Shown here: positions 1-7,856 of the stretch, one piece after another
Layout of the letters: every line of letters begins with the position of its first letter
Numbering within the stretch: the stretch's first letter is position 1
From: Hymenobacter gummosus
Lineage (GTDB): Bacteria > Bacteroidota > Bacteroidia > Cytophagales > Hymenobacteraceae
Length of the DNA stretch: 64,000 nt
Direction: 5' to 3'
Assembly: GCF_003970915.1 (NCBI RefSeq)
Contig: NZ_RXOF01000013.1
Coordinates: 62,001 to 126,000 of the forward strand
Program-made: the position numbers and the translations under genes
The notes under the pieces: generated by a model
Told to the model about the DNA's origin: nothing
Databases searched by the model: none
The model's input: only the letters and a program-made list of their open reading frames with translations

Positions 1-1
1 A

Positions 2-1375
2 GTAGGTGCCCTGGTAGGTGTCGGGCTGGCCGTAGGCGTTGGGGTTGCTCATGGAGCGCAGCGCCCCGCCGGCCTTCATGATTTCCTCGCCGATGAGGTA
101 GGTCGACTTGCCGGTGAGGCCGTAGGAGGATACCGCGCGGGCTTCCACGCAGGCGCCCCAGATGTCAGAGAAGCCCTCGTTCATGGCGCCCGACTCGTTC
201 TGGTAGGTCAGGTTAGCGGTTTTTTCGCACACGGCGTGGCCGATTTCGTGGCCGCACACGTCCATGGCCGTCAGCGGCTTGAAGGTGCTGGCCCCGTCGC
301 CGTAGGTCATGACCGAGCCGTTCCAGAAGGCGTTTTCGTAGCCGGCGCCGCCGGGCACGTCGTCGAAGTGCACGTAGCTCTTGATTTTGGCGCCCGCGTT
401 GTCGTAGGAGTTGCGGCCGTGCACCAGCTTCCAGTAGTCGTAGGTGGCCTGGGCGCCGAAGTGCGCGTCGCCAGCCACGTTGTCGTAGTTGGCGTTGTTG
501 TATTCGGCGGCCGTCCAGTTATTGTCCGCGTCGGTGAAGTCCACCGAGGAGGTGTAGCTGTTGCTCTTGCGGCTGTTGTAGGTTTCGATGCCCAAGCCCC
601 GGGTGTACTCGCGCAGGCGGTAGGAGCCGTTGTAGCTGTCGGTGGCCAGGGCGCGGGTGCCCGAGTAGGCCGTGGCAAAGTTGCCGGTGGCGGCGGCGTG
701 CTTGATGATGGCGTCCTGCAGCACGATTTCGCCGGTGTGGGCGTCCACGTAGACGTAGGCGCGGCTCACCGGCTCGGCGGCGTACACGTCGAACTTCCAG
801 GCCAGGGTGAGCTTGCCGTTCTTGGCCGCGTCTATGCTCATCACGTTGCGCACCAGCACCAGCTCCCCGGCGGGCCGGAAGGTCGATTTGCCCTCCATCT
901 GCTGGGCCATGGCGCCTTCATTCGCCGTTTCCCACATGTAGCGGCGGGCGCGCACGAAGCTCAGGGCCGCATCCAGGGCGGCATTGGCCGACACCGTGGG
1001 CCGCACGCTCAGCTCCTGGGCGGGCTGCTCAAAGTCGCCGCTGAGGCTTTCCACCTGCCCGTTGCGGCGGTGGGCGGTGTAGGTGGCGTGCTCCACTTTC
1101 ACGCCCTTGTAGTACTGCTGAAATTTTTCGTGGGTGAAGCCCAGGCCGTCGGCCTCGGTGCGGGCCGGGCGCAGCTCGTCGTGCTGCGTCAGCGGCAGGG
1201 CGGCGGCAAAGGCGGCGTGGGCGTCGGCCGGGCGGGCCGTGGCGGCAAACTGCACAAACTCGGGCAGGCCGTCGGCCCCGTTGATGCGCTGCGCGGTGGC
1301 GCGCGAAGCGTCCTGGGCCTGGGCGGCAAAGCCGGTCAGCAAGGCCAGACCCAGGGTGGAGTATTTGTTGAGCAT
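2..1375 (-). CDS. Secreted M4 (thermolysin-like) metallopeptidase, N-terminal part
   Basis: A secreted zinc endopeptidase that runs off the left edge; 458 codons are visible. It starts MLNKYSTLGLALLTGFAAQAQ, a signal peptide ending in AQAQ. An FTP-type propeptide region follows at about residues 60-110, then a PepSY-like stretch at about 180-220. The catalytic domain shows HEIGH (H376, E377, H380; bases 236-250) and the third ligand E400 in GAMNEGFSDIWG, 20 residues after the second His as in thermolysin. The missing C-terminus would carry the rest of the catalytic domain and, in relatives, often a T9SS sorting domain. The frame is open from 1375 to the window edge. Family call is firm; substrate is unknown. 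Confidence 0.93.
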   Translation of the reverse strand, partial: MLNKYSTLGLALLTGFAAQAQDASRATAQRINGADGLPEFVQFAATARPADAHAAFAAALPLTQHDELRPARTEADGLGFTHEKFQQYYKGVKVEHATYTAHRRNGQVESLSGDFEQPAQELSVRPTVSANAALDAALSFVRARRYMWETANEGAMAQQMEGKSTFRPAGELVLVRNVMSIDAAKNGKLTLAWKFDVYAAEPVSRAYVYVDAHTGEIVLQDAIIKHAAATGNFATAYSGTRALATDSYNGSYRLREYTRGLGIETYNSRKSNSYTSSVDFTDADNNWTAAEYNNANYDNVAGDAHFGAQATYDYWKLVHGRNSYDNAGAKIKSYVHFDDVPGGAGYENAFWNGSVMTYGDGASTFKPLTAMDVCGHEIGHAVCEKTANLTYQNESGAMNEGFSDIWGACVEARAVSSYGLTGKSTYLIGEEIMKAGGALRSMSNPNAYGQPDTYQGTY

Positions 1376-1726
1376 GAAGTGGGGAGTGGTGATTGGGTTG
1401 TGAAGAAAGTTGTACTGTCGCCGGAATTGCTCCGAGCGGCGGCCAAATTAAACATTTTTTAATCCGCGCAATACATTGATGCGTTTCACCTGAAAATATT
1501 TTCTCTGATAAAAATTTATCAACCGCTCAACCCAAATACCGCCGATTCGTATTGCGCGCCCCCGCCCCCGAGCAGTAATCAGACCGCGCTGCCAGTTTGT
1601 ATATTTTCAATCAGCCATATTTCACCCACCTGCTGATACCAGCCCCTCAAACGCCGCTTCGCCCCGGCCGCGGCGCTCCGCAGAGCAGCCGCCACCGGGG
1701 CGAAGCAGATCGGGTAAGACGGCCGG
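1376..1726. other. Intergenic region between M4 and M20 peptidase genes
   Basis: A 351-base gap with an AT-rich core (about 1445-1540) that holds the putative M4 promoter, then GC-rich sequence up to the M20 stop codon. No convincing gene, RNA or repeat was seen beyond the promoter. Confidence 0.5.
1444..1471 (-). promoter_or_regulatory. Putative Bacteroidota promoter of the M4 peptidase gene
   Basis: On the minus strand TTG (complement of 1469-1471) is followed after 17 bp by TTAATTTG (complement of 1444-1451). This is one mismatch from the TAnnTTTG -7 box. It lies about 70 bases upstream of the peptidase ATG in an AT-rich pocket. Pattern match only. Confidence 0.45.
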
Positions 1727-3043
1727 CTACTTGCCCGCGCCGCTCAGGTAATCCACGGCCAGCATGGCCAGGGTGCGCACGCCGATGGGCAGGGCGCCCT
1801 CGTCCACGAAGAAGCCCGGCGTGTGGTGCGGGGCCGTGGTGGCCGGGTCGACGCCCTGGGGCATGCCGCCGAGGTAGAGGAACACGCCCGGCACCTGCTC
1901 CTGGTAGCAGCCAAAGTCCTCGGCCCCGGTCACGGCGCGCATTTCCGACACGCCGGCCGGGCCCACCACGCGGCGCAGGGTGGGCAGCACGCGGGCCGTC
2001 AGCGCGGGGTCGTTGTAGGTAAGCGGGGCAGCGGGGCGCACTTCCACTTCGGCGGTGGCGCCGGCGGCCTCGGCCACGTTGGTAGCCACGCGCTTCACGC
2101 TGCGGGCCAGCAGCTCCCGGGTACTGGCGCTGAGGGCGCGCAGGGTGCCCTGCAGCTCCACCTGCTCGGGAATGATGTTGTTGCGCACCCCGCCGTGCAC
2201 CATGCCCACCGTCACCACGGCCGCGTCCTCGGTCAGGGGCACCTCGCGGCTCACGATGGTCTGCAAAGCCAGCACCACCTGCGCGGCGGCCACCACCGGG
2301 TCGACGGCCAGCCAGGGGTAGGCGCCGTGGGCCGATTTGCCCTTCACTTTGATCTGGAACACGTCGGCACTGGCCATCATGCCGCCGGCGCGGTACTTGA
2401 GCTGGCCCACCTCGGTCTGGGCGTTGATGTGCAGCCCGAACACGGCGTCGACCTTGGGCTTATCGAGCACGCCTTCCTTCACCATGAGCTTGGCGCCGCC
2501 TTCCTCGCCGGGGGGCGGGCCCTCTTCGGCGGGCTGGAAGATGAACTTCACGGTACCGGGCAGCTCAGCTTTCATCGAGGCCAGCACGTTGGCGGCGCCC
2601 AGCAGCATGGCCGTGTGGGTGTCGTGGCCGCAGGCGTGCATCACGCCCACTTCCTGCCCGCTGTACTGGGCCCGCTCCTTGGAGGCGAAGGGCACCTTGC
2701 GCTCCTCCGTCACGGGCAGGCCGTCCATGTCGGCGCGCAGAGCTACCACGGGGCCGGGCTTGCCGCCGCGCAGCAGGCCCACCACGCCGGTTTTGCCCAC
2801 GCCGGTCTGCACTTCCAGGCCCAGCCGTTTCAGCTCGGCGGCCACCAGGGCGGCGGTGCGGGTTTCGCGGTTGCCCAGCTCGGGGTGCTCGTGCAGGTCG
2901 CGGCGCCAGGCTATTACCTGGGGCAGCACCCGGGTGGTGGCCGCGTCGATGCGGGCGTCGAGGGCGGGTTTCTTTTGGGCCTGGAGGGGTGCAGCTGTCA
3001 GCAGCGCGGCGGCGGCCAGGAGGGGAAAGCGGAATCGGAGCAT
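1727..3043 (-). CDS. M20 family metal-dependent amidohydrolase, secreted
   Basis: A 438-residue peptidase M20D/amidohydrolase of the hippurate/IAA-amino acid hydrolase type, which removes N-acyl groups from amino acids or peptides. Residues 1-23 form a signal peptide (ending LQAQ). Family motifs are intact: HEHPELGNRE (51-60), ALRADMDGLP (101-110), HACGHDTHT (136-144, with metal-site C138 and H140), FQPAEEG with the catalytic Glu pair E173/E174, and a late GAEDFG. Length is normal for the family. The natural acyl substrate cannot be read from the sequence. Candidate promoter elements lie just upstream. Confidence 0.93.
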   Translation of the reverse strand: MLRFRFPLLAAAALLTAAPLQAQKKPALDARIDAATTRVLPQVIAWRRDLHEHPELGNRETRTAALVAAELKRLGLEVQTGVGKTGVVGLLRGGKPGPVVALRADMDGLPVTEERKVPFASKERAQYSGQEVGVMHACGHDTHTAMLLGAANVLASMKAELPGTVKFIFQPAEEGPPPGEEGGAKLMVKEGVLDKPKVDAVFGLHINAQTEVGQLKYRAGGMMASADVFQIKVKGKSAHGAYPWLAVDPVVAAAQVVLALQTIVSREVPLTEDAAVVTVGMVHGGVRNNIIPEQVELQGTLRALSASTRELLARSVKRVATNVAEAAGATAEVEVRPAAPLTYNDPALTARVLPTLRRVVGPAGVSEMRAVTGAEDFGCYQEQVPGVFLYLGGMPQGVDPATTAPHHTPGFFVDEGALPIGVRTLAMLAVDYLSGAGK

Positions 3044-3068
3044 ACGAGCCGGGGGGCAGGATGGGCCG

Positions 3069-3099
3069 CCAAGGTACGACAGACCGCCCGGCAGGCCAA
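3069..3099 (-). promoter_or_regulatory. Putative promoter of the M20 amidohydrolase gene
   Basis: Minus-strand TTG (complement of 3097-3099), a 20-bp spacer, then TACCTTGG (complement of 3069-3076), one mismatch from TAnnTTTG. It sits about 26 bases before the ATG. Pattern match only. Confidence 0.4.
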
Positions 3100-3110
3100 T
3101 CGGCGGCGGG

Positions 3111-3533
3111 CTATTCCGGCGTTTGCAGCAGGTGGGCGCGCAGCATGTCCAGCAGCATCACGTCGGCGCGGCTGAGGCCGGTGCGGGTCAGGTCCACTTC
3201 TTCCAGCGTCTTGAAGCCGTGCACGTAGTCGAATAAGGCCGCATCGAGGGGGCGGAAGGCCATGCTCCAGTCGAGGAAGCTGCGGCCGGCAATGCTTTTG
3301 TCGGCTAGCTTCACCAGGCTGTGGTGGCGGACATCGGTGCCAATCTGCTCGTAGAGGGCCGCCAGCGTTATTTCGTCGCCTTCGAGCAGCTGCAGAAAGT
3401 GGCCCGGACCGTAAAACAGCATGCCCGTCACGTCCAGCTCGGCGTTTTTGGCCCGGGCGGTGGTCAGCAGGGCGTGCAGCTCGGCGTCATTGAGCGGCTG
3501 GGTGGGCGTGCTGAGGTAGATGAGGTGGTGCAT
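3111..3533 (-). CDS. BLUF domain blue-light photoreceptor (stand-alone)
   Basis: A 140-residue flavin photosensor consisting of a BLUF domain plus about 45 C-terminal residues. All signature residues of AppA-type BLUF domains are present at matching spacing: Y6 (AppA Y21), N30 (N45), Q48 (Q63), W89 (W104) and M91 (M106). The motif FLQLLEG surrounds Q48. BLUF domains bind FAD and rewire a Tyr-Gln hydrogen bond on blue-light absorption. No output domain is fused, so signalling would go through a partner or through the C-terminal helices (about 95-140). The upstream neighbour on the same strand is the PhyH-type dioxygenase, 55 bases away, so co-transcription is possible. Partner unknown. Confidence 0.95.
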   Translation of the reverse strand: MHHLIYLSTPTQPLNDAELHALLTTARAKNAELDVTGMLFYGPGHFLQLLEGDEITLAALYEQIGTDVRHHSLVKLADKSIAGRSFLDWSMAFRPLDAALFDYVHGFKTLEEVDLTRTGLSRADVMLLDMLRAHLLQTPE

Positions 3534-3588
3534 GCGGCAAATCCGGTCGGTGGAGCGCCGGCCCCCTAAAGTACACAGCTGCGCCGAT

Positions 3589-4407
3589 TTACCGCAGCCA
3601 GTCCAGAAACCGCAGGTACAGCGGCGTGGGGCTGCCCGCGTGCTTGGGCCGGTAGGGGCCGCTGAGCACCGGCACGTAGAGCACCCGCCGCCGCGAGGCC
3701 GCGCCGCTTACCTGCGCCCGGGCCACGCGGTGCCACATGCGCCCGTCGTGCACGGTCAGGTCGCCGGGCTCGGTTTCGATGGGCAGCTCCGCGGGGTCGG
3801 GACGGGTGTTGAGGAAATACAGCTTGCGGGTGAGCAGCTGCCAGCGCGACTGGCGGTGGGTGCCGGGCAGCACGCGCAGGCCGCCGCAGCGGGCCGGACA
3901 GGCGTCGAGGTGCAGGCCCACGTTCAGGAGCGGACCGGGCCGGCGGCCGTAGAACACGTCGCGCAGCGCGTCGGTGTGCCAGCCCATCTGCGAGAAGGTG
4001 GAGCCGGGCGCGTGCAGGTAGTGGCCCGCCACGAGGCCGTCTTTTTCGTCGGCGCCGATGCGGCCGCCGGGCCCCCCGAGCAGCTCGAACAAGGCCGGCA
4101 GGCGCGCATCCTGCAGCAAAGCGCCCAGCACCGGGCTGTGCTGGGCCGTGAAGGCTAGGCGCTGAATCAGCGGCTGCCCGTCGACGTCCCGGCCGTATTT
4201 CAGGGGCACGCCGCTGACCTTGCGCCGGCCCGCCGCCCGCCACTGCTGCTCCAGCGCGGCCACGGCCCGCAGCAGCGCCTGCACCTCTTCCGGGCTGCTG
4301 AAACTGCGGAAGTGCAGAAAGCCGTGCTGCCGGAAAAACGCCACCTGCTCCGGCGTCAGGCCAGCGCGGCTGAGCGTGAAACGGGGGTAGTCGGCGGGGA
4401 GCAGCAT
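3589..4407 (-). CDS. Phytanoyl-CoA dioxygenase (PhyH) family Fe(II)/2-oxoglutarate oxygenase
   Basis: A 272-residue protein with the double-stranded beta-helix iron site: H144 and D146 in GWHTDAL, distal H226 in MWHRVA, and a downstream Arg cluster (SRRRVLYVP) for 2-oxoglutarate. PhyH-family enzymes hydroxylate varied small molecules; the substrate here is unknown. The ATG at 4407 (MLLPADYPRF) was chosen because a longer in-frame start would translate the arm of an intergenic palindrome (4443-4478). It precedes the BLUF gene on the same strand. Light-controlled oxidation would be speculative. Confidence 0.87.
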   Translation of the reverse strand: MLLPADYPRFTLSRAGLTPEQVAFFRQHGFLHFRSFSSPEEVQALLRAVAALEQQWRAAGRRKVSGVPLKYGRDVDGQPLIQRLAFTAQHSPVLGALLQDARLPALFELLGGPGGRIGADEKDGLVAGHYLHAPGSTFSQMGWHTDALRDVFYGRRPGPLLNVGLHLDACPARCGGLRVLPGTHRQSRWQLLTRKLYFLNTRPDPAELPIETEPGDLTVHDGRMWHRVARAQVSGAASRRRVLYVPVLSGPYRPKHAGSPTPLYLRFLDWLR

Positions 4408-4442
4408 GGAGAGGGGAAGGTACTGAAGCGGCGTAAATCGGC

Positions 4443-4625
4443 TGTCATCCTGACGAAGGAAGGACCCTCCTCGCACCCTGCACCGCCGCTAATTCCAACG
4501 CTCTACCGTCCTTTTAACAGCACAACTGAAAAGCGCAGCCACCATGCCCCAACGAATGGGCGTTAGCGGCTGCGCTTTTCAGTTGTGCGGGGTGCGAGGA
4601 AGGTCCTTCCTTCGTCAGGATGACA
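4443..4625. repeat. Palindromic intergenic element, family A copy 1
   Basis: Outer arms 4443-4478 and 4590-4625 are reverse complements at 35 of 36 positions and begin TGTCATCCTGACGAAGG. A second, inner inverted pair lies at about 4520-4539 and 4569-4588 (20 bp, CACAACTGAAAAGC...). The element sits in the divergent gap between the PhyH and WG-repeat genes. It shares TCATCCTGA...GGACC...TCCTCG...CCCTGCACCG with the element at 20911-21095, so the two look like one mobile or REP-like family. Confidence 0.85.
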
Positions 4626-4708
4626 GGCGGAAGAGAACCGGCGCTAGCGGCGCGGGCGAAGTTGCGTATCTTAGACCTGCCCGTTTCCACCCTGTCTCTC
4701 CCCTGCCG

Positions 4709-5494
4709 ATGATTCGCTTTGCCCGGCTTCTTCTGGCCCTGCTGCTGCTTGGCTCCGCCCCGAGCGCTTTCGCGCAGTCGGGCGGGGAGGTACGGCTGGT
4801 GCCCTACCGCAAGGGCGCGCAGTGGGGCTACGCCGACCGCCGGGGCCGCGTGGTGCTGCCGCTGCGCTACGACGAGGCCGGCCCCTTCGTCGACGAAATA
4901 GCCTGGGTGCGCGTGGGCACGCTCTACGGCTACATCGACGGGGCCGGCAATCCGGTCACGCCGGTGCAGTACGCGCGGGCCGGTACCTTTCGGCGCGGCC
5001 GCGCCAGCGTGCAGCTGCCCGACGGCAGCACCTTCGACATCGGCCCCAGCGGGCAGCGCCTCACCGAGCCGGCCGAAGTGACGGAGGAAGACTTTCTGGC
5101 CCAGGGCGACCCGGTGCGGCAGGGCGGCAAGGTGGGCTTCCGCTTCACGGTGGGCTCGGCCGTGGTGCCGCCGGTGTACGACGAGGTGCGCGACCTGTAC
5201 CACGACGGCCTGGTGCTGGTGCGCCAGGGCCCGAAGTGGGGCGTGGTGGACAACCGCGGCCGCCTGCGCCTGGAGCCGCAGTTCGACGCCATTACGGCCG
5301 TGGAGCAGAACGGCTACCAGTTTCCGGTGGTGGAGCAGCAGGGCCGCTTCGGCTACCTCGGCCCCGACGGCAAGCTGCTCGTCGCGCCCAAGTACGCCCG
5401 CGCCGAGCCCTTCGAGGCCGGCGTGGCCCGCGTAACCACCCCCGACGGGCAGACGGGCTACATCGACCAGAGCGGGCGGGAGTATTTCGAGTAG
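4709..5494 (+). CDS. Secreted WG-repeat protein
   Basis: A 261-residue exported protein. The signal peptide is MIRFARLLLALLLLGSAPSAFAQ. About seven WG beta-repeats follow, with the pattern WGYADRRGRVVLPLRYDEA, YGYIDGAGN, WGVVDNRGRL, FGYLGPDGK and TGYIDQSGRE. WG-repeat proteins are common exported proteins in Bacteroidota with no defined reaction; they probably fold as a repeat scaffold. The ATG at 4709 was chosen because it directly starts the signal peptide; an upstream in-frame extension would read through the palindromic element. Divergent from the PhyH gene. Confidence 0.88.
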   Translation: MIRFARLLLALLLLGSAPSAFAQSGGEVRLVPYRKGAQWGYADRRGRVVLPLRYDEAGPFVDEIAWVRVGTLYGYIDGAGNPVTPVQYARAGTFRRGRASVQLPDGSTFDIGPSGQRLTEPAEVTEEDFLAQGDPVRQGGKVGFRFTVGSAVVPPVYDEVRDLYHDGLVLVRQGPKWGVVDNRGRLRLEPQFDAITAVEQNGYQFPVVEQQGRFGYLGPDGKLLVAPKYARAEPFEAGVARVTTPDGQTGYIDQSGREYFE

Positions 5495-5822
5495 CCGGGT
5501 ACCAGAAAGCCTCTTACCGAATACTTATCAATCAACTACCGATACATTAGCCATTATCTGGGATACATGTCAATTATTAAAGCATCGGTGTGAACCCTGC
5601 CAGATTCAATACAGAAAACATGAATACGGTAGGAAACCTACCAAAAGCACGAGAAAAATATAGAAGTCGGTAGGCATCCCCCCGGATACCTGCTGATTGA
5701 TTTCGACATCGAAATATTTCGCCCTGTATCATATTGAATGATTGCGTAGCAGCTACCCCCTCCGGGATACCACTGAAGCTGCATCAGACCCCACGCTTAC
5801 TCACATCAATACTTCTTCTGCT
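5495..5822. other. AT-rich intergenic region with a perfect palindrome
   Basis: A 328-base gap clearly lower in GC than its surroundings. It contains the perfect inverted repeat GGTAGG-AAA-CCTACC (5628-5642), a further GGTAGG copy about 35 bases downstream, and a small TTTCGACATCGAAA palindrome near 5700-5714. No gene was recognised. Confidence 0.5.
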
Positions 5823-6257
5823 ATGTCTGATACCCTCCCTACCCTTGCCGGTCAGGCCGCCATCGACCGGCTGGCCGAACGCATTGCCCTGCGCGACACG
5901 CCCCCGGAGCTGCGCAATCCGCACCGCTACGAGCCGCCCTGGGTGCGGGCCCGCCTGGCCGGGGCCCTCACGACGCTGCTGCCGGGGCGTAACAGCCGCG
6001 GGCTGGCCATTCGGGCCGCCATGTGCCACGCCTTTGTGGAACGGGAAGCCCTGACAGCCGCCGAACTGGCCGCCGTGGCCGGGGTACAGCGCCTGGCCGC
6101 CGGCCGCGCTCTGGCCGATCTGGGCGAGGTGGGCTTGCTACGGGCGGCCTACAAAGGCGGCAAGCGCCGCCGCTACCGCCTCACCCGCTTCGGCGAGGAC
6201 TGGCTGCTAGCCCTGGCCCGCTGTGAGACGCCGCCCCTGGCCCCAGCGGCCCCGTAG
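5823..6257 (+). CDS. Small winged-helix-like protein of unknown function
   Basis: A 144-residue soluble protein without a signal peptide. Residues about 75-135 (LTAAELAAVAGVQRLAAGRALADLGEVGLL..KGGKRRRYRLTRFGEDWL) have the helix-turn-helix plus wing pattern of winged-helix DNA-binding domains, with a basic wing (KRRRYRL). The N-terminal half has no recognised fold. The ATG at 5823 follows the AT-rich gap; a longer upstream start has no support. It may be a transcriptional regulator of itself or its neighbours, but this rests on pattern alone. Confidence 0.6.
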   Translation: MSDTLPTLAGQAAIDRLAERIALRDTPPELRNPHRYEPPWVRARLAGALTTLLPGRNSRGLAIRAAMCHAFVEREALTAAELAAVAGVQRLAAGRALADLGEVGLLRAAYKGGKRRRYRLTRFGEDWLLALARCETPPLAPAAP

Positions 6258-6312
6258 CGGCGGCCAATATTTCAGCTGGTCTGCGCGTTAGCCTGATCTA
6301 TCCCCGCCCGCT

Positions 6313-7035
6313 ATGCTGCACGAGCTGCCCATTACCAACGTCCGCCTCAGCGCCTGCCCCGAAGCCTGGGAGCAGATGACGCCCACCGCGCGGGGCCGCC
6401 ACTGCCGCAGCTGCCAGCGCGAGGTTATCGACTTCACCCAGGGCACTGCCGCGCAGCTGTCTGCGGCCCAGGCTGCCGCGTCTGATGGCCGGGTGTGCGG
6501 ACGATTTCGGGTCGAGCAGGTAGCGGCGGGGGCCAGCTTGCGGCTCCGGCAGCGCTGGTTTCTGGCCGCTGCCGTGCTGGTACTGCTGCAGGGGCTGTCG
6601 GCCTGCGAGGTGCGGGAGCAGCTACCGGCGGCACCTGCCACCACCAAATCGGATGCCCTCGCCTTGACCGCGCTGGCTGATTCAAACAACGTTGCGACGC
6701 AGTCCTGCTCGGAAGAGCGAGTATTTGTCGGCATGATATCGGAACCCATGCCCGAATTTCCGGGAGGCCAGGAGGCTATGCTGGAATTTTTGCGCGCCAC
6801 GGTCCGCTACCCGGCCACGGAGGCAGAGGGCAAAGTGTTCGTCACCTTCACGATTGATGGCACCGGCGCCATTCACGATGCCAAAGTGCTCAAGGGCGTG
6901 CACCCGCTACTTGATGCCGAGGCCCTGCGCGCCGTGCGCCTGATGCCCCGGTGGCAGATAAATTTTCACGTTCAGCCACCGCGCCCGTCATATGGGGTCG
7001 GCTATACCTTGCCCATAAGCTTCCGGCGCGGTTGA
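6313..7035 (+). CDS. Cys4-domain / TonB-C-like membrane protein, array member 1
   Basis: A 240-residue protein, first of a same-strand array. The N-terminus MLHELPITNVRLSAC, RHCRSC and DGRVCGRF supplies four conserved Cys (plus His), suggesting a small zinc-binding domain. One hydrophobic segment follows (RWFLAAAVLVLLQGLSAC, about 78-96). The C-terminal half resembles TonB C-terminal domains: MPEFPGGQEAML, RYPATE, GKVFVTFTIDGTG, LDAEALRAVRLMPRW and a final Tyr/Pro strand. By topology the Cys4 domain would be cytoplasmic and the TonB-like domain periplasmic. Such proteins are usually called energy transducer TonB, but no ExbB/ExbD or TonB-dependent receptor is nearby, so the role is open. Confidence 0.82.
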   Translation: MLHELPITNVRLSACPEAWEQMTPTARGRHCRSCQREVIDFTQGTAAQLSAAQAAASDGRVCGRFRVEQVAAGASLRLRQRWFLAAAVLVLLQGLSACEVREQLPAAPATTKSDALALTALADSNNVATQSCSEERVFVGMISEPMPEFPGGQEAMLEFLRATVRYPATEAEGKVFVTFTIDGTGAIHDAKVLKGVHPLLDAEALRAVRLMPRWQINFHVQPPRPSYGVGYTLPISFRRG

Positions 7036-7071
7036 TTCGTCGTCGCGGAAACGCCTGCATTAATGTCCGCC

Positions 7072-7839
7072 ATGCTGTACGAGTTGCCCATTTCAAACGT
7101 CCGCCTCAGCGCCTGCCATGTGCCGGCCGAACAGCTCACGCCCGTAGCCGGCGGGCACTTCTGCGCCAGCTGTCAGCGCACGGTGCAGGACTTCACGCAG
7201 GCCTCGGCCGCCGAGCTGGCCCGGGCCCAGGCCGCCGCGCCCGATGGCCGGGTGTGCGGGCGGTTTCGGCTCAGCCAGCTGGCCCCCGAAAGCCGCCCGG
7301 CGCCGCTGCGGCTGCGGCCCCGGCTGCGGCAATTCCTGCTGGCGGCGGTGTTGGTGCTGGCACAGGGGCTGAGCGCCCGGCAGGCTTGGGCGCAGCTGCA
7401 GCCGCGGCCGGTGGCCCCGTTCCGACCAGCGGCTACGGCGCCGCTCTACCAGCTGCCGGGCAGCCTGCCCGCGCCGGTAGCCCCGGACACCACAAAGACG
7501 CCCGAACCAACCGTTTTCGGGGGCATGATGGAGGTGATGCCCGTGCCGCCGGGTGGCATGGAGGGCCTGCTGCAGTTTCTGGGCCAGCACCTGCGCTACC
7601 CGGCTACGACGACGGTGGAGGGCAAAGTATTCGTGAATTTCATCGTGCAGCGGGACGGGCAGCTTACCGATTTCCGGGTGCTCAAGGGCTTGGACCCGGT
7701 CCTCGATGCGGAGGCCTTGCGCGTGCTGAAGCTGATGCCCCGCTGGACGCCCGGCCAGCAAAACCACCGGCCCGTGGCCGTACGGTACACACTGCCCGTC
7801 ACCTTCCGCCGCGACGCCCCGCCCGCGACCCGCCAGTAA
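7072..7839 (+). CDS. Cys4-domain / TonB-C-like membrane protein, array member 2
   Basis: A 255-residue paralog of its neighbours. The Cys4 module reads LSACHVPAEQLTP..HFCASCQRTVQDF..DGRVCGRF. The membrane segment is RQFLLAAVLVLAQGLSARQAWAQ. A Pro-rich linker and a TonB-C-like end follow (MPVPPGGMEGLLQFL, VEGKVFVNFIVQRDG, LDAEALRVLKLMPRW, VRYTLPVTF). The ATG at 7072 was preferred to the ATG at 7063 because every paralog starts MLxxLPI. The 36-base gap to member 1 suggests one transcript. Confidence 0.82.
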   Translation: MLYELPISNVRLSACHVPAEQLTPVAGGHFCASCQRTVQDFTQASAAELARAQAAAPDGRVCGRFRLSQLAPESRPAPLRLRPRLRQFLLAAVLVLAQGLSARQAWAQLQPRPVAPFRPAATAPLYQLPGSLPAPVAPDTTKTPEPTVFGGMMEVMPVPPGGMEGLLQFLGQHLRYPATTTVEGKVFVNFIVQRDGQLTDFRVLKGLDPVLDAEALRVLKLMPRWTPGQQNHRPVAVRYTLPVTFRRDAPPATRQ

Positions 7840-7856
7840 ACGTAGCTCCCGCCCCT

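Noticed and set aside
236-1462. Plus-strand open frame of about 408 codons opposite the M4 peptidase
   Set aside because: The antisense strand carries a complete signal peptide, HEIGH and NEGFSD motifs. The plus frame is a GC-rich shadow with low-complexity Val/Gly composition.
4408-4476. N-terminal extension of the PhyH-family protein
   Set aside because: It would translate a palindromic repeat arm (MRGGSFLRQDDS), also seen in frame at other genes next to such elements.
6951-7856. Upstream extension of array member 3 over member 2
   Set aside because: It is open only because of GC bias; member 2 has its motifs in another frame, and the paralogs fix the start of member 3 at 7857.
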